Of a stretch of DNA of 51,384 bases, positions 7,775 to 16,890 are shown in pieces. The stretch is from a candidate division WOR-3 bacterium (GTDB lineage: Bacteria > Hydrothermota > Hydrothermia > Hydrothermales > JAJRUZ01), in the NCBI GenBank assembly GCA_039803925.1, contig JBDRZL010000015.1, positions 1 through 51,384 on the forward strand. The letters are read 5' to 3'. Under the pieces are notes generated by a model. It was not told the origin of the DNA, searched no databases, and saw nothing but the letters and a program-made list of their open reading frames with translations. Numbering within the stretch: the stretch's first letter is position 1; each line of letters opens with the position of its first letter. Position numbers and translations under genes: made by a program.

Positions 7775-8749
7775 TCAAATTACATTAGCTTTCATAAGAT
7801 CATGTAAATGAATAACTCCTATTGGTTTATTTGCTTCATCCACAACTATAAGAGCTGTTATCTTATACTCCTCCATCTTTTTTGCTGCTGTATACGCAAG
7901 AGCATCAGGACTTATAATTTTGGGGTTTGTTGTCATAACTTCGTATGCCTTATAGCTAAAAATTTTTTCCCAGCTCTTCTCAAGCAATCTTCTTAAATCA
8001 CCATCAGTTATAACTCCAATTACTTTTCCATCATCATCCACAACACTTGTAATACCCCTCTTTTGTGTCATTTCAATTATCACATCCTTCATAGGTGAAT
8101 CCTTGTAAACAATAGGAACATCTTTACCTTTCACCATCATATCCCTTACCTTTAGCCAGAATCTTTTTCCAATAACTCCTCCAGGATGAAGAGCAGCAAA
8201 ATCTTCAGCTTTAAACTTTTTCTGTTCCATAATTACAATTGCAAGAGCATCTCCTACTGCAAGAAAAACTGTGGTACTAACAGTTGGAGCAAGGTCATAG
8301 GGACAGGCTTCTTTTTCTATTGGAATATAAAGCAATATATCGGCAGCCTTTGCAAGTTCGGAATCCTTATTTGCAGTCATTGCGATTAAAGGAATGTTCT
8401 TTCTTTTAAAGAAAGGAAGAAGTATCTGAAGTTCATCAGTTTGACCACTTTTGGAAATAAAAAAAGCAGTATCATCTTTAGAGACAACTCCTAAATCTCC
8501 ATGAAGAGACTCTGAAGGATGTAAATAAAGAGCTGGTGTACCGGTGGATGTAAAAGTAGCTGCTATTTTTTTGCCGACAATTCCTGATTTTCCCAAACCA
8601 GAAACTATTAATTTACCCTTTGTATTAAGTATGAGTTCAACTGCCTTTACAAACTCTTCACCTATAAGATTAACAATTTTTTCAATTCCTTTTGCTTCAA
8701 GTTTTAAAACTTCCCTTGCTCTTGAAATAATATTGTGTTTTTCAACCAT
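7775..8749 (-). CDS. kdsD: Arabinose-5-phosphate isomerase (KdsD/KpsF family)
   Basis: Interconverts ribulose-5-phosphate and arabinose-5-phosphate, the first step towards Kdo for LPS. Residues ~35-190 form a SIS domain with VSGLGKSGIVGKKIAATF, the SESLHGDLG active-site loop and ISKSGQTDE. Residues ~205-324 are two CBS domains (GITSVVDDDGKVIGVITDGD and ITALIVVDEANKPIGVIHL). The length of 324 is typical. It lies just upstream of the acyltransferase-lpt genes and two bases downstream of thpR on the same strand. No other Kdo genes are present. Confidence 0.93.
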   Translation of the reverse strand: MVEKHNIISRAREVLKLEAKGIEKIVNLIGEEFVKAVELILNTKGKLIVSGLGKSGIVGKKIAATFTSTGTPALYLHPSESLHGDLGVVSKDDTAFFISKSGQTDELQILLPFFKRKNIPLIAMTANKDSELAKAADILLYIPIEKEACPYDLAPTVSTTVFLAVGDALAIVIMEQKKFKAEDFAALHPGGVIGKRFWLKVRDMMVKGKDVPIVYKDSPMKDVIIEMTQKRGITSVVDDDGKVIGVITDGDLRRLLEKSWEKIFSYKAYEVMTTNPKIISPDALAYTAAKKMEEYKITALIVVDEANKPIGVIHLHDLMKANVI

Positions 8750-8751
8750 TT

Positions 8752-9294
8752 TTACCTCCGGAAAGGAAAATATTTTAAAATTTTATATGAAGGACCTTCT
8801 CTTTTCAAAATACTCTCGTATAATGAGAAACCTTCAATATCCAGCTTAAGCTCAAGGGGTTTTAAATCAGGTAAACTTTCAAACTCTCTCAATCTTGCAA
8901 GTGTAATATGGGGATGATATTTTCTTCTTTCTCTTTCAAAATTTAGATGTGCAAGTTTGTTATCTAGCAACTCAAAAACCCTCTCAATTTTCTCTACTTC
9001 CTTCACAGAAAGAAAAAAAACTCTTGCTTTTTTTATGTCAGGAAAACCTCCAAATTCATAAGTATAAAGAGAGAAAATATTAAAAGTAGATGCTACTTCT
9101 TCACCAACTTTTTCAAGTTTTTCTATTAAATCTTCACTAACATTTCCTAAAAATTTTAATGTTATGTGGTAGTTTTCTTTTTGAACCCATTTATAATTTT
9201 TTTTTAAAAGTTTATTTTTATTGAGATATTCAAAAATTTTTTCCTTAATTTCCTCTTTAAGGGGAATTCCGAAAAAAAGCCTCAATTTATTCAA
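8752..9294 (-). CDS. thpR: RNA 2',3'-cyclic phosphodiesterase ThpR
   Basis: Member of the 2H phosphoesterase superfamily, which opens 2',3'-cyclic phosphates on RNA ends (older name LigT). Both catalytic H-x-T motifs are present: YHITLKFLG (residues ~42-50) and YHPHITLARLR (~122-132). The N-terminal RLFFGIPL strand is typical, and the length of 180 is normal. It overlaps the upstream zinc-ribbon gene by 4 nt (ATGA) and precedes kdsD closely, so it is part of the same transcript. Confidence 0.9.
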   Translation of the reverse strand: MNKLRLFFGIPLKEEIKEKIFEYLNKNKLLKKNYKWVQKENYHITLKFLGNVSEDLIEKLEKVGEEVASTFNIFSLYTYEFGGFPDIKKARVFFLSVKEVEKIERVFELLDNKLAHLNFERERRKYHPHITLARLREFESLPDLKPLELKLDIEGFSLYESILKREGPSYKILKYFPFRR

Positions 9295-9497
9295 AATTCT
9301 TCCTCTTCCTCTTCCTCATCGTATTCAAAAAATTCTTCCTCTTCTTCTTCCTCTTCATCTTCAAGAATTGTATCCTCAAAATCAGAATCCTCTATGTATT
9401 CATCCTCTTCAGAAAACTCATGACCACATTCAAGACAGTAAAAGTACCCTTTTTCAATTTCTTCCACCTTCATTGACCCGCATTCAGGACAAATCAT
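9291..9497 (-). CDS. Small zinc-ribbon protein with very acidic tail
   Basis: 68 residues. The first ~28 hold two CxxC knuckles (MICPECG and YFYCLECG), as in a zinc ribbon. The remaining 40 residues are almost all Glu and Asp with a few aromatics, ending EEEEEEEF. The start is supported by GGAGGAG 6 nt upstream. The stop overlaps thpR by 4 nt, so the two are coupled. Function is unknown; the tail could mimic nucleic acid or bind basic proteins. A GGGTTCAACCC leader motif lies 25 nt upstream of the ATG. Confidence 0.75.
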   Translation of the reverse strand: MICPECGSMKVEEIEKGYFYCLECGHEFSEEDEYIEDSDFEDTILEDEEEEEEEEFFEYDEEEEEEEF

Positions 9498-9502
9498 ATT
9501 TT

Positions 9503-9535
9503 CTCCTCCTTTTATACAAAAAGGGGGTTGAACCC
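9503..9535 (-). promoter_or_regulatory. Leader with T-arm-like motif and strong RBS for the zinc-ribbon gene
   Basis: On the minus strand GGGTTCAACCCCC (9535-9523) can form a small hairpin (GGG/CCC around TTCAA). The ribosome-binding site GGAGGAG (9509-9503) and ATG at 9497 follow. The same short motif precedes at least six other genes here. Confidence 0.45.
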
Positions 9536-9554
9536 ATTTTTTAAAAGATTAATT

Positions 9555-11924
9555 TTACCTTTTAAAAATGAAAAGTGCAAGTAAAAGCACTACTAAAAAT
9601 GTAAATAGCAAATTAAGAAAAATTCCTATATAATGAAATTTGGAACCAAACTTGAAAACTATTTCATGCTCACCTTCAGGAACTAAAAGACCTATAAAGC
9701 CGTAATTGAGAGGGAAAACTTCCTTTTTCTCTCCATCAATGTAAGCATTCCATCCCTTATGATAATTCATAGAAAAGATAAGTATAGAATTTTTACTTAT
9801 ATTTATTTTAATCCTGTATAAATCAGGCTTTTTTTCAATAATTTCTAAGCTTTTTAAAAAAACAGGGGTACTTTCAAAATCTCTGTAATTCTTTGGTAAA
9901 AAATTTTTTTCAATTACTGCGAAAGAATCAGCATAATTTTTTTCAATTATAAGAGAAAGTGCTTCCTCAGGTGAATTAGCAACATAAAATTTATTTCTTA
10001 AATAAAATCTTCCAAAATCTTTTTTATTTTCAAAAATATAGTATTTCTTACCTTTAAAAATAAGTTCCATATCCTTTGTATAATCCAACAAAAACTTAAC
10101 TATACTTTTCTCCCTGCCCCTTAAAATTGTTGTATCCATTGGGAAAATTGGCAATATTATATATTTTATATTAATTAAATTCAAAAGATTTCTGTTTTTA
10201 ATCAAATTCTGTGGATTAAACATAACCGACTCACCTGCACCTATAAAATCCTGATACCTTTTAAGGGGGTTACCCACATATCCTCCTGCATCCTCAATCC
10301 CATAAATTGTTAAAATACCATCATTATCATGTTCATAAAAGTTAGGTAAATAAAAAACTCTGAAAAAGCCTTTATCTTTTTCTAAAAAATTTATAACTTC
10401 ATCCTTCTGTATATATTCTTTAAGTTCCGTTGATTTTAAAAATTTCGGTCTCAAAAATATAAAAACCTCAAAAAAAGTAATAAGGGGGAAAATAAGAAAT
10501 AACACTTCTTTTTCCAGATTGATTTTTATAACATAAAAGATAATATAAACAAAAATAAGTTCGAAAATTAGAATGTAAATGTTTCTAACAAACAAGCTCA
10601 TTGCTTTATCAAAGGCAAATAATTTTTGATTTATTTCTCCTCTTTCTAATGGGTAATTGTTTATAATATCTCTAAATAGGTTTCTAAGAGAAGAGAAAAA
10701 AACAAGAAAAAGAATAAATAAAATTAAAAAAATCAAAAAAAAGTATTTTACTCTTTTATCATTGAAATTTTCACTTAAATAAGAAAGTCCTATTGCTGAA
10801 AGGGTTACAAGGCAAAAGGTGGTTAAAAAAAATATGTTTGATGGTCCCCTGAATTTACTGATACCTGGAACAATATAATAAAAAATTTTATGGGTGATAA
10901 AGTAATTTCCCCAGGAAAAGGTTAAAGTGATAAGGAAGATTACAAAGAAAAAAATTAAATTTTTTTTATCCTTTGAAAAAAAAGCAAATATAAAAAGCAT
11001 AAAGGGGAAAAGCCCTATATAATAGTGGTTAAGTCTAAAGAAATTTGGACCCCAGTAAGTTTCAAGGAAACCTGTAAAATTTATAAAAATTATATCAAAG
11101 GTTTCAAGGGGGAAAAGTGGCCAGCTCGCAGCATACTCATAACCTCTTCCGGCTCCCCTTGCCAGTGCTTTTAGATTTTGTATAACAGGTAAAATATAAG
11201 GTGAATAAAGTAAAATTGTGAAAATAATACCGATTAAAGCATAAAAGGTGAGTTTTAATTTATCTATTAATTTTAATTTCCTTGTGAATAAGAGAAAAAA
11301 GAAAAATGGGATATAAAGGAAAAAGGAAAAATAAGTAAATTGGAATTGACCACCAAGAAACTGCCATCCTGCAAAATAACCTGCTAAAATAAAAAATAAA
11401 AGTCTTTTTCTTTCAACACCAAGTAAAAGAAAATACATAACAAGGGGCAAAAGAGAAGAACTTACAAGCCTATTTAAATGCCCTGCTGATGTGTTTGTTA
11501 TCAAAATACCTGAAAAAGAGTAAAAGACTCCTGCAATGAAAGCAAATAGCGATTTTATTTTTAATTCCTTTAGAAAAAGATATGTTCCAAAACCTGCTAA
11601 AACTGTATAAAAGAAGAAACTGAAATTAAAATGGATATGAGTTGGCAAAAAAAATCTTAGTAATCCTGTAGGTGTGAAAATATCCATCCAGAAGGCTTCT
11701 AAAATCGGGTAACCTGCTCTTTCATAGGGAAACCATAGTGGTAAATAGAAGTTTTTAAGGTAATTAGATAACCATTCTCTTGCAACATATCCTCCAAGAA
11801 GGTAATCAGACCCTGCTAAAAGTTTTCCTGTTATAAGAGGATCATAAAAATAAATAAGTGATAAGAGGGTATATATAAAAAACACCCTTATTTTTGAATT
11901 AAAAAATTTATTTAAATTTTTCAT
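9555..11924 (-). CDS. YfhO-family polytopic membrane protein (GT-C-like)
   Basis: Large integral membrane protein of 789 residues with about a dozen hydrophobic segments up to residue ~480, and again a TM segment at the extreme C-terminus. Typical YfhO features are the early loop with acidic residues (LLAGSDYLLGGYVAREW), then FYSFSGILITNTSAGHLNRLV, and a C-terminal soluble beta domain (SMNYHKGWNAYIDGEK, PEGEHEIVFKF). YfhO relatives are GT-C-type glycosyltransferases or glycosylation helpers using lipid-linked sugars; the substrate here is unknown. Its start overlaps the phosphodiesterase stop by 4 nt, so the pair is co-translated. Confidence 0.85.
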   Translation of the reverse strand: MKNLNKFFNSKIRVFFIYTLLSLIYFYDPLITGKLLAGSDYLLGGYVAREWLSNYLKNFYLPLWFPYERAGYPILEAFWMDIFTPTGLLRFFLPTHIHFNFSFFFYTVLAGFGTYLFLKELKIKSLFAFIAGVFYSFSGILITNTSAGHLNRLVSSSLLPLVMYFLLLGVERKRLLFFILAGYFAGWQFLGGQFQFTYFSFFLYIPFFFFLLFTRKLKLIDKLKLTFYALIGIIFTILLYSPYILPVIQNLKALARGAGRGYEYAASWPLFPLETFDIIFINFTGFLETYWGPNFFRLNHYYIGLFPFMLFIFAFFSKDKKNLIFFFVIFLITLTFSWGNYFITHKIFYYIVPGISKFRGPSNIFFLTTFCLVTLSAIGLSYLSENFNDKRVKYFFLIFLILFILFLVFFSSLRNLFRDIINNYPLERGEINQKLFAFDKAMSLFVRNIYILIFELIFVYIIFYVIKINLEKEVLFLIFPLITFFEVFIFLRPKFLKSTELKEYIQKDEVINFLEKDKGFFRVFYLPNFYEHDNDGILTIYGIEDAGGYVGNPLKRYQDFIGAGESVMFNPQNLIKNRNLLNLINIKYIILPIFPMDTTILRGREKSIVKFLLDYTKDMELIFKGKKYYIFENKKDFGRFYLRNKFYVANSPEEALSLIIEKNYADSFAVIEKNFLPKNYRDFESTPVFLKSLEIIEKKPDLYRIKINISKNSILIFSMNYHKGWNAYIDGEKKEVFPLNYGFIGLLVPEGEHEIVFKFGSKFHYIGIFLNLLFTFLVVLLLALFIFKR

Positions 11925-13489
11925 AGGTATCCGAGTCCTTTCAAATGTTCTTTTATAGATTCTTCTTCCTCCTCTTTCAGCTCTTTTACTTTATAAGGTT
12001 TATATTCTTTATCAAAAAATTTAATTTTTTCCCTTTCTACTTTTTTTTCAAATAGCTCCTCGCAAATTTTTCCATCCATATCTTTTATAAGGGGTTCGTG
12101 AAGAGCATAAAGAAAATTTGGAATTGCATCTAAAAGGGAAAGTTTTGGACCTTTAAAACCCTTTTTAAAAATCTCTCCTTTAAAAATATAAATTCCTTCA
12201 AGGTCTCCCATATGATGTCCTCTTATATCTGGTCTTTCCACTATTCTATCAAAGACCTTAGAAGTTAAATTTACATTAATTTTGTATGAAGGAGAAGTGG
12301 TATAAACAACTTCAGGCATAAAATCAAAATATGGTCCAAAAAAAATTTCATATTTTGTAAACGCTTTTAAAATGGGTTTTTTATTTACTTCTTCATCAGT
12401 AAGTTTCAGAAGTTCTTCTTTAAGTTCAAAGGCGAGCTTTCTTTTTTCCTCTTCATTTTTAAAAAATTTAGGGTTAAAATAAAGTCCAGCATACCAGTTG
12501 GCATAAACCTTTGTTTCTTCCCATTCAATTCTCTTTTTCATTTCCTCCCTTGCTATTTTGAATTTTAGTCTTTCAGGAACAAAATTTCTTACAAAACTCA
12601 TATACTTTAGAGTAAAAACACCAGCCTCATATAAAAATCTTGAAAATTTTCCTCTTATTGTTTTTTTTCTTTTTAAAAGACCTTTTAATTCAAGCCATCT
12701 ATTTATATAGAAATATCTTTCAGGTGCTTTATGAAATCCATGGTCAGACATTATAAGAATCACTTCAGGTTTTAGTATCTTATACATTTCTTCTATTGCT
12801 CTGTCTATTTTTTTAAAATATTCATAAACCTTATTTTCATCATCAAAGAAAAAGTGCATAAAATCATCAAATTCTTTAAAATCTATTATGAAAAAATCGG
12901 GATTTTTTTCTTTTAAAAGTTTTAAAGCATAATAAATTCTTCTATCAAGCAAATCATAAAACATTTTTTCAATTTTGGCTCTATCAAGATATTTATCCTT
13001 AAATCCAAAACCTGTAGAAAGTTCTGATTTTATTTTATAATCCTTAAGTTCATCTTTTAATTCAGGTGGATAAGTATAATCAATGGCGCCTTTTGGTGTT
13101 AAAAAATCAGAAATTAGAAAACCATTAACTTTTTTAGGAGGATAAGTAACAGGAACATTCATAACTCCTACTTTATAGTTAAGCTCGCTTAAATATTCCC
13201 AAATAGTCCAGGTTTTAATTTCATTTGCACTTAAAAAATGAGACCTTGAGAAGGCTTCAGGATCAAATCCTTCTGATTTTATTAGAAAAGGACCGATTTT
13301 AGCAGGATTTTTACCTGTGTAAAAACAGGGCCATGCTATCATTGTATAGGGCGGTATAGTTGTTTCAAGTATTCCAAAAACTCCTTCTTCAATCAGTTTT
13401 CCTGTGAAGAGGAGTTTTTTTTCAGTAAACCATTTTGAAAATAAGTGGTATGGGGCACCATCAAGACCGATTATAAGGGATTTTTTTCT
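11921..13489 (-). CDS. Type I phosphodiesterase / nucleotide pyrophosphatase-like alkaline phosphatase superfamily protein
   Basis: Metal-dependent hydrolase of the alkaline phosphatase fold. Visible metal or nucleophile motifs are LIIGLDGAPYHLF (first Asp), TTIPPYTMIAWPCFYTGKNP (nucleophile region), IMSDHGFHKAPE (Asp-His pair) and GHHMGDLEGIYIF (C-terminal His). The C-terminus (IKEHLKGLGYL) is typical of these proteins in gene clusters for exported glycans. The frame opens with a TTG at 13490-13492 and no visible ribosome-binding site, only 11 nt after tRNA-Val; this TTG is the likely start, so the end given here may be extended by 3 nt. No signal peptide is evident. It overlaps the YfhO-like gene by 4 nt. 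Confidence 0.82.
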   Translation of the reverse strand, partial: RKKSLIIGLDGAPYHLFSKWFTEKKLLFTGKLIEEGVFGILETTIPPYTMIAWPCFYTGKNPAKIGPFLIKSEGFDPEAFSRSHFLSANEIKTWTIWEYLSELNYKVGVMNVPVTYPPKKVNGFLISDFLTPKGAIDYTYPPELKDELKDYKIKSELSTGFGFKDKYLDRAKIEKMFYDLLDRRIYYALKLLKEKNPDFFIIDFKEFDDFMHFFFDDENKVYEYFKKIDRAIEEMYKILKPEVILIMSDHGFHKAPERYFYINRWLELKGLLKRKKTIRGKFSRFLYEAGVFTLKYMSFVRNFVPERLKFKIAREEMKKRIEWEETKVYANWYAGLYFNPKFFKNEEEKRKLAFELKEELLKLTDEEVNKKPILKAFTKYEIFFGPYFDFMPEVVYTTSPSYKINVNLTSKVFDRIVERPDIRGHHMGDLEGIYIFKGEIFKKGFKGPKLSLLDAIPNFLYALHEPLIKDMDGKICEELFEKKVEREKIKFFDKEYKPYKVKELKEEEEESIKEHLKGLGYL

Positions 13490-13503
13490 CAAATTTTTTT
13501 AAG

Positions 13504-13577
13504 TGGGCGGGCGAGGATTTGAACCTCGGGCCTCCGGCTTGTAAAGCCGACGCTCTCACCATCTGAGCTACCCGCCC
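13504..13577 (-). tRNA. tRNA-Val (anticodon UAC)
   Basis: The minus strand gives a full cloverleaf. The acceptor stem is GGGCGGG/CCCGCCC. The D-arm is GCTC/GAGC. The anticodon arm is TCGGC-TTTACAA-GCCGG with anticodon TAC, which reads GUA (Val). The T-arm is CGAGG-TTCAAAT-CCTCG, with discriminator A. The 3' CCA is not encoded and must be added by a nucleotidyltransferase. The phosphodiesterase gene begins 11 nt downstream. Confidence 0.95.
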
Positions 13578-13630
13578 GCAAGGTAGATATTATAATTAAA
13601 AGGAATATGATAAGTAAATAAATTATTACT

Positions 13631-16090
13631 TTATACTGTTATTGTTTCCTTTTTTAAAGATAAGAGCAATTTTTTATATTTTTCAGGTGTTTTAAATTGA
13701 GTAAGTGCTTCTTTTGTTTTTTCAATTTCTTCTTTAGTTACAGTTTTTACAATTTCTGCCATCTCCTTCATTTTATTTGCAAACTGAATTCCCTCTGCAG
13801 CTGAGAACCAATCCAGCTGAACCCTTTCTTTTCTTATTCCAATTCTCTCAAGTCGCTTCATCAAATTTTCATATCTTCTTTTTGTATTTAAATTTGCATA
13901 GTTATAATGACAATCTCCTATATGACAACCAGACCATAAAACTGCTCCAGCACCTTTTTTAAGAGCATGAATAATAAAATCTGGTTTTACCCTCGCTGAA
14001 CACATTGTTCTTATTATTCTTGAATTCGGTGGATACTGGAATCTTGAAACACCAGCAAGGTCTGCACCAGCATAAGAACACCAGTTACAGGCAAAAACAA
14101 GAACTTTATTCTCAGGTTCTTCTTCAAGTAAGGCATCAATCTGAGCATAAATTGCTTCATCAGGGAAATGCCTCATATCAATTGCTTCAGAAGGACACTC
14201 AGCACCACATGCACCACAACCAGCACAGGAGGCCTCAATTAATTTTGGAACATTCCTTTCTTCCTTACTCCATATCCAGGCACTGTAAGGACAAACATTA
14301 GCACACATTCCACACTTTTTACAAACATCAGGATCTATAACAGGTGTTAAAGCCTCAACAGTCACTTCTCCTTTTGCCATCAAAATTCCTGCCCTTGCCG
14401 CTGCAGCAGAAGCCTGAGTTACACTATCCTTTATATCCTTTGGACCCTCAGCACAACCTGCAAGAAAAACACCTCCTATTGCAGTATCAACTGGTTTTAA
14501 TTTAGGATGAGACTCAAGATAAAAACCATCCTCTGATAAACTTAAAGCAAGCTTTTTCTGAATTTCTTCCCTGTCCCTTCTTGGAATTAAACCAACTGAA
14601 AGTATCACCATATCAGCTTCAAGCTCAACAATTTTCGATAACAGAGTATCTTCTGCATAAATTTTTAACCGTTTATCTTCTAATTCTTCAACTCTTGAAG
14701 GTAAACCCCTTACATATACAACACCTTCCTCCTTACTCCTTCTGAAAAGATCTTCAAATCCCTTACCAAAAGCCCTTATATCCTGATAAAAAACATATAT
14801 CTGGGTTTCTGGCCAGTGTTCCTTAATTAAAAGAGCATCCTTCACTGTATTCATACAACAAACATTTGAACAGTATTTATTATTCCTTAAATCCCTTGAA
14901 CCAACACACTGAATAAAGGCAACAACCTTTGGAATTTTACCATCAGAAGGTCTTATAAGTGTTCCTTTTGTGGGACCTGCTGAATTTATAAGCCTTTCAA
15001 ATTCAAGAGAGGTTATAACATTTTCATAAATTCCGTAACCATAATCATGATTTTCCCTCGGGTCATAAACATCCATACCTGTCGCTATTATTATTGTCCC
15101 AACATCAATTTCAACAACTTCATCCCTATCATTGAAATTTATTGCCTTCTTTTCACAAGCTGTTATACACTCCTCACATACTATTGTTCCTTTTTTAATG
15201 TTTAAACATAAATTTGGGTCTATTATATACTGGGTAGGAACTGCCTGAGGAAAGGGAATGTATATAGCCTTCCTTGTAGCCATTCCAACATCAAATTCAT
15301 TGGGAAATTCATTAGGACAGACTTTTGAGCACTCACCACAGGCAGTGCATTCTTTTGTTACATACCTTGCCTTTTTCAAAATTTTAACATGGAAATTTCC
15401 AATATAACCTGTTATTTCTTTAACAATAGAATTAGTGTATATTTTTATGTTAGGATGTCTACCTGCCTCTGCCATTTTAGGAGCAAGAATACATATTGAA
15501 CAATCCATTGTGGGAAATGTTTTATCAATTTGAGCCATTCTACCACCTATTGAAGGCTCCTTTTCCACCATAAATACCTCATATCCTGTATCTGCAAGAT
15601 CAAGAGCAGCTTGAATTCCAGCCACTCCTCCACCAATAACAAGTGCTTTTTTAATAATAGGAACTTTTGCTTCCTTCTGGGGTTTTAAAAATCTTGCTCT
15701 TGAAACTGCTGCCCTTACAAGATCTTTTGCTTTTTCTGTTGCTTCCTTCCTTTCGTAAAGATGAACCCACGAACAGTGTTCCCTTATATTGGCCATTTCT
15801 AAAAGATATTTATTCAATCCAGCCTCTTCAATTGTCTTTCTAAAGGTTGGCTCATGTAATCTTGGAGAACAGGATGCAACAACTACTCTATTTAATTTGT
15901 ATTCTTTAATATCATTTTTTATCATCTCCTGTCCCGGATCAGAACAGGTGTACTTATAATCTCTTGCTATAACCACATTTGGTAAAGTTGATGCAAATTT
16001 TGCAACCTCAGCACAATCAACACTACCTGCAATGTTTAAACCACAATGACATACATAAACTCCTATTCTTATTTCTTCGTTATTATTCAT
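13631..16090 (-). CDS. hdrA: Heterodisulfide reductase subunit A fused to MvhD-like domain
   Basis: HdrA is the FAD and iron-sulfur subunit that bifurcates or confurcates electrons in Hdr complexes. In order: N-terminal VCHCGLNIAGSVD; FAD-binding GGGVAGIQAALDLADTG (~152); ferredoxin motifs CTACGECSKVCPNEF (~248) and CEECITACEK (~305); further FAD-binding segments; two [4Fe-4S] motifs CKKCGMCANVCP (~592) and CAGCGACGAECP (~622). From ~665 to the end comes an MvhD-like domain (FACNWCSYAGADLAG, RTMCSARV, GCHIGDCHY), normally a separate subunit linking HdrA to a hydrogenase or dehydrogenase. At 819 residues it fits a fusion. AGGAGGGG precedes the ATG. Last gene of the kor-hdr operon. Confidence 0.92.
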   Translation of the reverse strand: MNNNEEIRIGVYVCHCGLNIAGSVDCAEVAKFASTLPNVVIARDYKYTCSDPGQEMIKNDIKEYKLNRVVVASCSPRLHEPTFRKTIEEAGLNKYLLEMANIREHCSWVHLYERKEATEKAKDLVRAAVSRARFLKPQKEAKVPIIKKALVIGGGVAGIQAALDLADTGYEVFMVEKEPSIGGRMAQIDKTFPTMDCSICILAPKMAEAGRHPNIKIYTNSIVKEITGYIGNFHVKILKKARYVTKECTACGECSKVCPNEFPNEFDVGMATRKAIYIPFPQAVPTQYIIDPNLCLNIKKGTIVCEECITACEKKAINFNDRDEVVEIDVGTIIIATGMDVYDPRENHDYGYGIYENVITSLEFERLINSAGPTKGTLIRPSDGKIPKVVAFIQCVGSRDLRNNKYCSNVCCMNTVKDALLIKEHWPETQIYVFYQDIRAFGKGFEDLFRRSKEEGVVYVRGLPSRVEELEDKRLKIYAEDTLLSKIVELEADMVILSVGLIPRRDREEIQKKLALSLSEDGFYLESHPKLKPVDTAIGGVFLAGCAEGPKDIKDSVTQASAAAARAGILMAKGEVTVEALTPVIDPDVCKKCGMCANVCPYSAWIWSKEERNVPKLIEASCAGCGACGAECPSEAIDMRHFPDEAIYAQIDALLEEEPENKVLVFACNWCSYAGADLAGVSRFQYPPNSRIIRTMCSARVKPDFIIHALKKGAGAVLWSGCHIGDCHYNYANLNTKRRYENLMKRLERIGIRKERVQLDWFSAAEGIQFANKMKEMAEIVKTVTKEEIEKTKEALTQFKTPEKYKKLLLSLKKETITV

Positions 16091-16105
16091 AATTTTCCCC
16101 TCCTT

Positions 16106-16888
16106 TTATATAGAAAAAGGTTTTATTCTGTGAAATTCAAATCCTATGTTTTCCTTATCAAGTCCAAGAGAATAAGCAAGAAGTTCAAAATAAAAGTAGA
16201 TAGGTACTTCCCTTTTATCATTTGCTAAAACATTCTCAAACTGTGAAAAACAAGAAGGACATATAACAACAATACCATCAACATTTTTAAATTCATCTAT
16301 TCTTTTTCTTGCAAGGGAAAAGGAAAGATCCTTATCTGTTATAAAATTGGGTAAACCACAACAGCTTTCTGTCCCTCCAACCGCTTCAGCTCCAAGAAGC
16401 TCAACCATTTCTTTTAAAACATTAACTTCCTTTAACTCCTTAAATTCAGTTAAAGTGAGAAAGGACGGTCTTTTGAAATGACAACCCTCATGTATTCCAA
16501 ATCTTTTTCCCTTTAAGGGATTTATTATTTTATTTTTTATTTCTTCTTTTTTATTTTTCCAAAGTGTATATAGAAGGTGCTCTACAGGAATTGATTTACC
16601 ATTAAAGAAAGTCTTTTTAACTGTAAAAAGTGTTTCAAAACATCCATTACATATCGTTACAAGTTTAGAACCAAGATTTTTTGCAATTTCTAAATTTCTT
16701 ACTCCTTTTTCTTTCCACTCCTTGTAGGACAACGATCTTACCCAAACTGGATCAGGACAGCAAGAAAATTCATCACTCATTTTAAATTCAATATTGAGTT
16801 TCTGTAAGATAAACCTTGTTGAATAATCAAAGCCTGGAAATTTTCTTGAAGCAAGACAACCTGGAAAATATACAAGGGTTTCCTTCAT
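16106..16888 (-). CDS. hdrB: Heterodisulfide reductase subunit B (CCG-domain protein)
   Basis: HdrB carries two CCG domains that hold non-cubane [4Fe-4S] clusters where disulfide bonds are reduced. Both are complete. The first is GCLAS (C11) - SCCPD (43-44) - ICNGC (~80). The second is EGCHF (~145) - SCCGLP (~184) - CPSC (~225). The spacing fits C-x31/38-CC-x~36-CxxC. The 260-residue length is usual for soluble HdrB. It sits between hdrC (2-nt gap) and hdrA (15-nt gap). The natural substrate in a bacterium without coenzyme M/B is unknown. Confidence 0.92.
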   Translation of the reverse strand: MKETLVYFPGCLASRKFPGFDYSTRFILQKLNIEFKMSDEFSCCPDPVWVRSLSYKEWKEKGVRNLEIAKNLGSKLVTICNGCFETLFTVKKTFFNGKSIPVEHLLYTLWKNKKEEIKNKIINPLKGKRFGIHEGCHFKRPSFLTLTEFKELKEVNVLKEMVELLGAEAVGGTESCCGLPNFITDKDLSFSLARKRIDEFKNVDGIVVICPSCFSQFENVLANDKREVPIYFYFELLAYSLGLDKENIGFEFHRIKPFSI

Positions 16889-16890
16889 TT

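Noticed and set aside
13504-13577. Integration site (att) at tRNA-Val
   Set aside because: The T-arm motif recurs in several leaders, but only ~13 bases match and no integrase gene or direct repeat of the tRNA 3' end is seen nearby.
16046-16228. Small plus-strand ORF between hdrB and hdrA
   Set aside because: Antisense to both genes and their ribosome-binding site, with no motif.
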